A DNA stretch of 64,000 nucleotides, taken from contig NZ_AQRC01000002.1 of NCBI RefSeq assembly GCF_000737065.1, positions 310,001-374,000 of the forward strand. The letters run 5' to 3'. Both the position numbers and the translations under genes were made by a program. This stretch comes from Thioclava atlantica (GTDB taxonomy: Bacteria; Pseudomonadota; Alphaproteobacteria; Rhodobacterales; Rhodobacteraceae). Under the pieces are notes generated by a model. That model searched no databases. It was not told the DNA's origin and was given only the letters and a program-made list of their open reading frames with translations. Of the stretch, positions 63,298-64,000 are shown piece by piece (position 1 is the stretch's first letter; every line of letters starts with the position of its first letter).

Positions 63298-64000
63298 ATG
63301 AAGAAGCTCAAAACGACCACTGCTCTCGTGGCGGGCCTTGCCGCCCTCAGCCCTGCGGTGATCCCGGTTCAGGTTCTCGCCCAGACCGCCGCCGATACCG
63401 GCTGCGTCGCGAGCGAGATGGCGAATGGCAAGACGATGGAGGAGGCGACGGCCTCCTGCGAAGGCACCGCGACGACCACCCCGGAAAGCGACACCCAGGC
63501 CAACGGCTCTGCGGAGACCGACGGCAGCGTGAACGCCGATACCAGCGCGGGCACCGAGCCCGCCCCGGATGCGAATACCTCCACGGATGGCTCCGCCTCG
63601 ACCTCCGGCGACGGGTCCACCGCGCCGATGAGCGACAGCGACGCCGATCAGGCTGCGAAGGCCGCGATCGAGGGCGCGAACCCGCCCGCCGAGCAGGACC
63701 CCGCAGCCACGAGCGATGCCGCGACGACCACCGACAGCGGCTCGGAAGACGCTGCGGCGAAAGCCGCGATCGAAGGCGGCTCGGAAACGAGCACGACGAC
63801 GGTGGCCCCCGAGGGCGACACCGCTTCCGGCACCGCGGCGACCGATACCAACACTGACGCCGCGGTCCAGACGGACACCACCGAGAACGGCAATGGGGCC
63901 ACCGACGCGGGCACCTCGGATGCGGTCCCGCTGCAACCCGAAACCAGCGGCTCGGATATCGCGAACGAGGAAATCACGCCGGACACGACGTCGCAGGACG
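63298..64000 (+). CDS. Secreted acidic Ser/Thr/Asp/Ala-rich protein (partial, runs off right edge)
   Basis: An open frame of at least 234 codons with AAGGGAG before ATG 63298. A signal peptide (LKTTTALVAGLAALSPAVIPVQVLAQ) is followed by TGCVASEMANGKTMEEA with two cysteines about 18 residues apart, then about 180 residues of low complexity made mainly of Ala, Thr, Ser, Asp, Glu and Gly. The phrase AAKAAIEG occurs twice, about 37 residues apart. No enzyme domain is visible; a folded domain may follow beyond the edge. It may be an exported cell-surface or matrix protein. Confidence 0.7.
   Translation, partial: MKKLKTTTALVAGLAALSPAVIPVQVLAQTAADTGCVASEMANGKTMEEATASCEGTATTTPESDTQANGSAETDGSVNADTSAGTEPAPDANTSTDGSASTSGDGSTAPMSDSDADQAAKAAIEGANPPAEQDPAATSDAATTTDSGSEDAAAKAAIEGGSETSTTTVAPEGDTASGTAATDTNTDAAVQTDTTENGNGATDAGTSDAVPLQPETSGSDIANEEITPDTTSQD

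Noticed and set aside
63052-63936. A Gly/Arg-rich 294-codon minus-strand frame opposite the secreted acidic protein
   Set aside because: Its glycine/arginine repeats are the mirror of Ala/Thr/Ser/Asp codons on the other strand. The plus-strand frame has a signal peptide and a Shine-Dalgarno, this one has neither.

Overview
The window is high-GC DNA, densely coded on both strands. It looks like a chromosomal piece from a Rhodobacterales-type alphaproteobacterium (Paracoccus/Thioclava-like). The pointers are the narR | narK-narK-narGHJI arrangement, a cobalamin-riboswitch-controlled class Ib ribonucleotide reductase, a TRAP-linked uronate operon, and a small protein resembling the DUF6525 family that I associate with this order. 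No rRNA, tRNA, CRISPR array, complete insertion sequence or integration site is visible.

Layout. 1-6.1 kb: a sugar-uptake and catabolic operon (solute-binding protein, two permeases, SIS-domain protein, PfkB kinase cut by the left edge) opposite a ROK repressor, with an inverted-repeat operator between them. 6.1-9.1 kb: an orphan PAS/HWE histidine kinase and a BCCT betaine-type transporter ending in a strong terminator. 9.5-13.5 kb: a curli-type amyloid locus made of two curlin-repeat proteins, a CsgH/CsgC-like chaperone candidate, a LuxR-type regulator and an outer-membrane beta-barrel protein. 13.8-21.3 kb: an MFS transporter, a COG0523 metallochaperone GTPase with a Zur-like palindrome and a coupled small protein, a two-subunit SldBA-like PQQ dehydrogenase, a TSUP exporter and a TetR regulator. 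21.4-25.3 kb: a four-gene cassette (flavin monooxygenase, BASS transporter, two SDR enzymes) facing that TetR gene. 26-29.1 kb: a MacAB-type efflux system with ATPase and permease as separate proteins. 29.4-31.9 kb: a subtilisin autotransporter. 32.3-36.4 kb: cobalamin riboswitch and nrdHIEF. 36.5-48.5 kb: carbonic anhydrase, peptidyl-prolyl isomerase, narIJHG, two narK genes and divergent narR. 48.8-60.8 kb: an 11-gene uronate operon and its GntR regulator. 61-62.8 kb: a CapA-like protein and a dienelactone-hydrolase-family protein. 63.3 kb to the edge: a secreted low-complexity acidic protein.

How the genes work together. The nar block supports anaerobic nitrate respiration: NarK proteins import nitrate and exchange nitrite, NarGHI reduces nitrate at the membrane, and NarR with FNR-type boxes switches it on. 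The uronate operon feeds both saturated uronic acids (UxaC, UxuB, UxuA, UxaA) and unsaturated uronates from pectin or alginate-like polymers (KdgF, KduI, KduD) to 2-keto-3-deoxygluconate, which KdgK phosphorylates; a TRAP system does uptake. The riboswitch implies that the cell also has a B12-dependent ribonucleotide reductase elsewhere. Together these suggest a versatile, facultatively anaerobic, biofilm-capable bacterium associated with plant or algal material.

The most interesting parts are the minimal curli locus with its near-perfect undecapeptide repeats and nearby LuxR/beta-barrel pair, and the TetR-controlled monooxygenase/BASS/SDR cassette, whose substrate cannot be read from the sequence. 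Nothing here is clearly a wholly new type of system.
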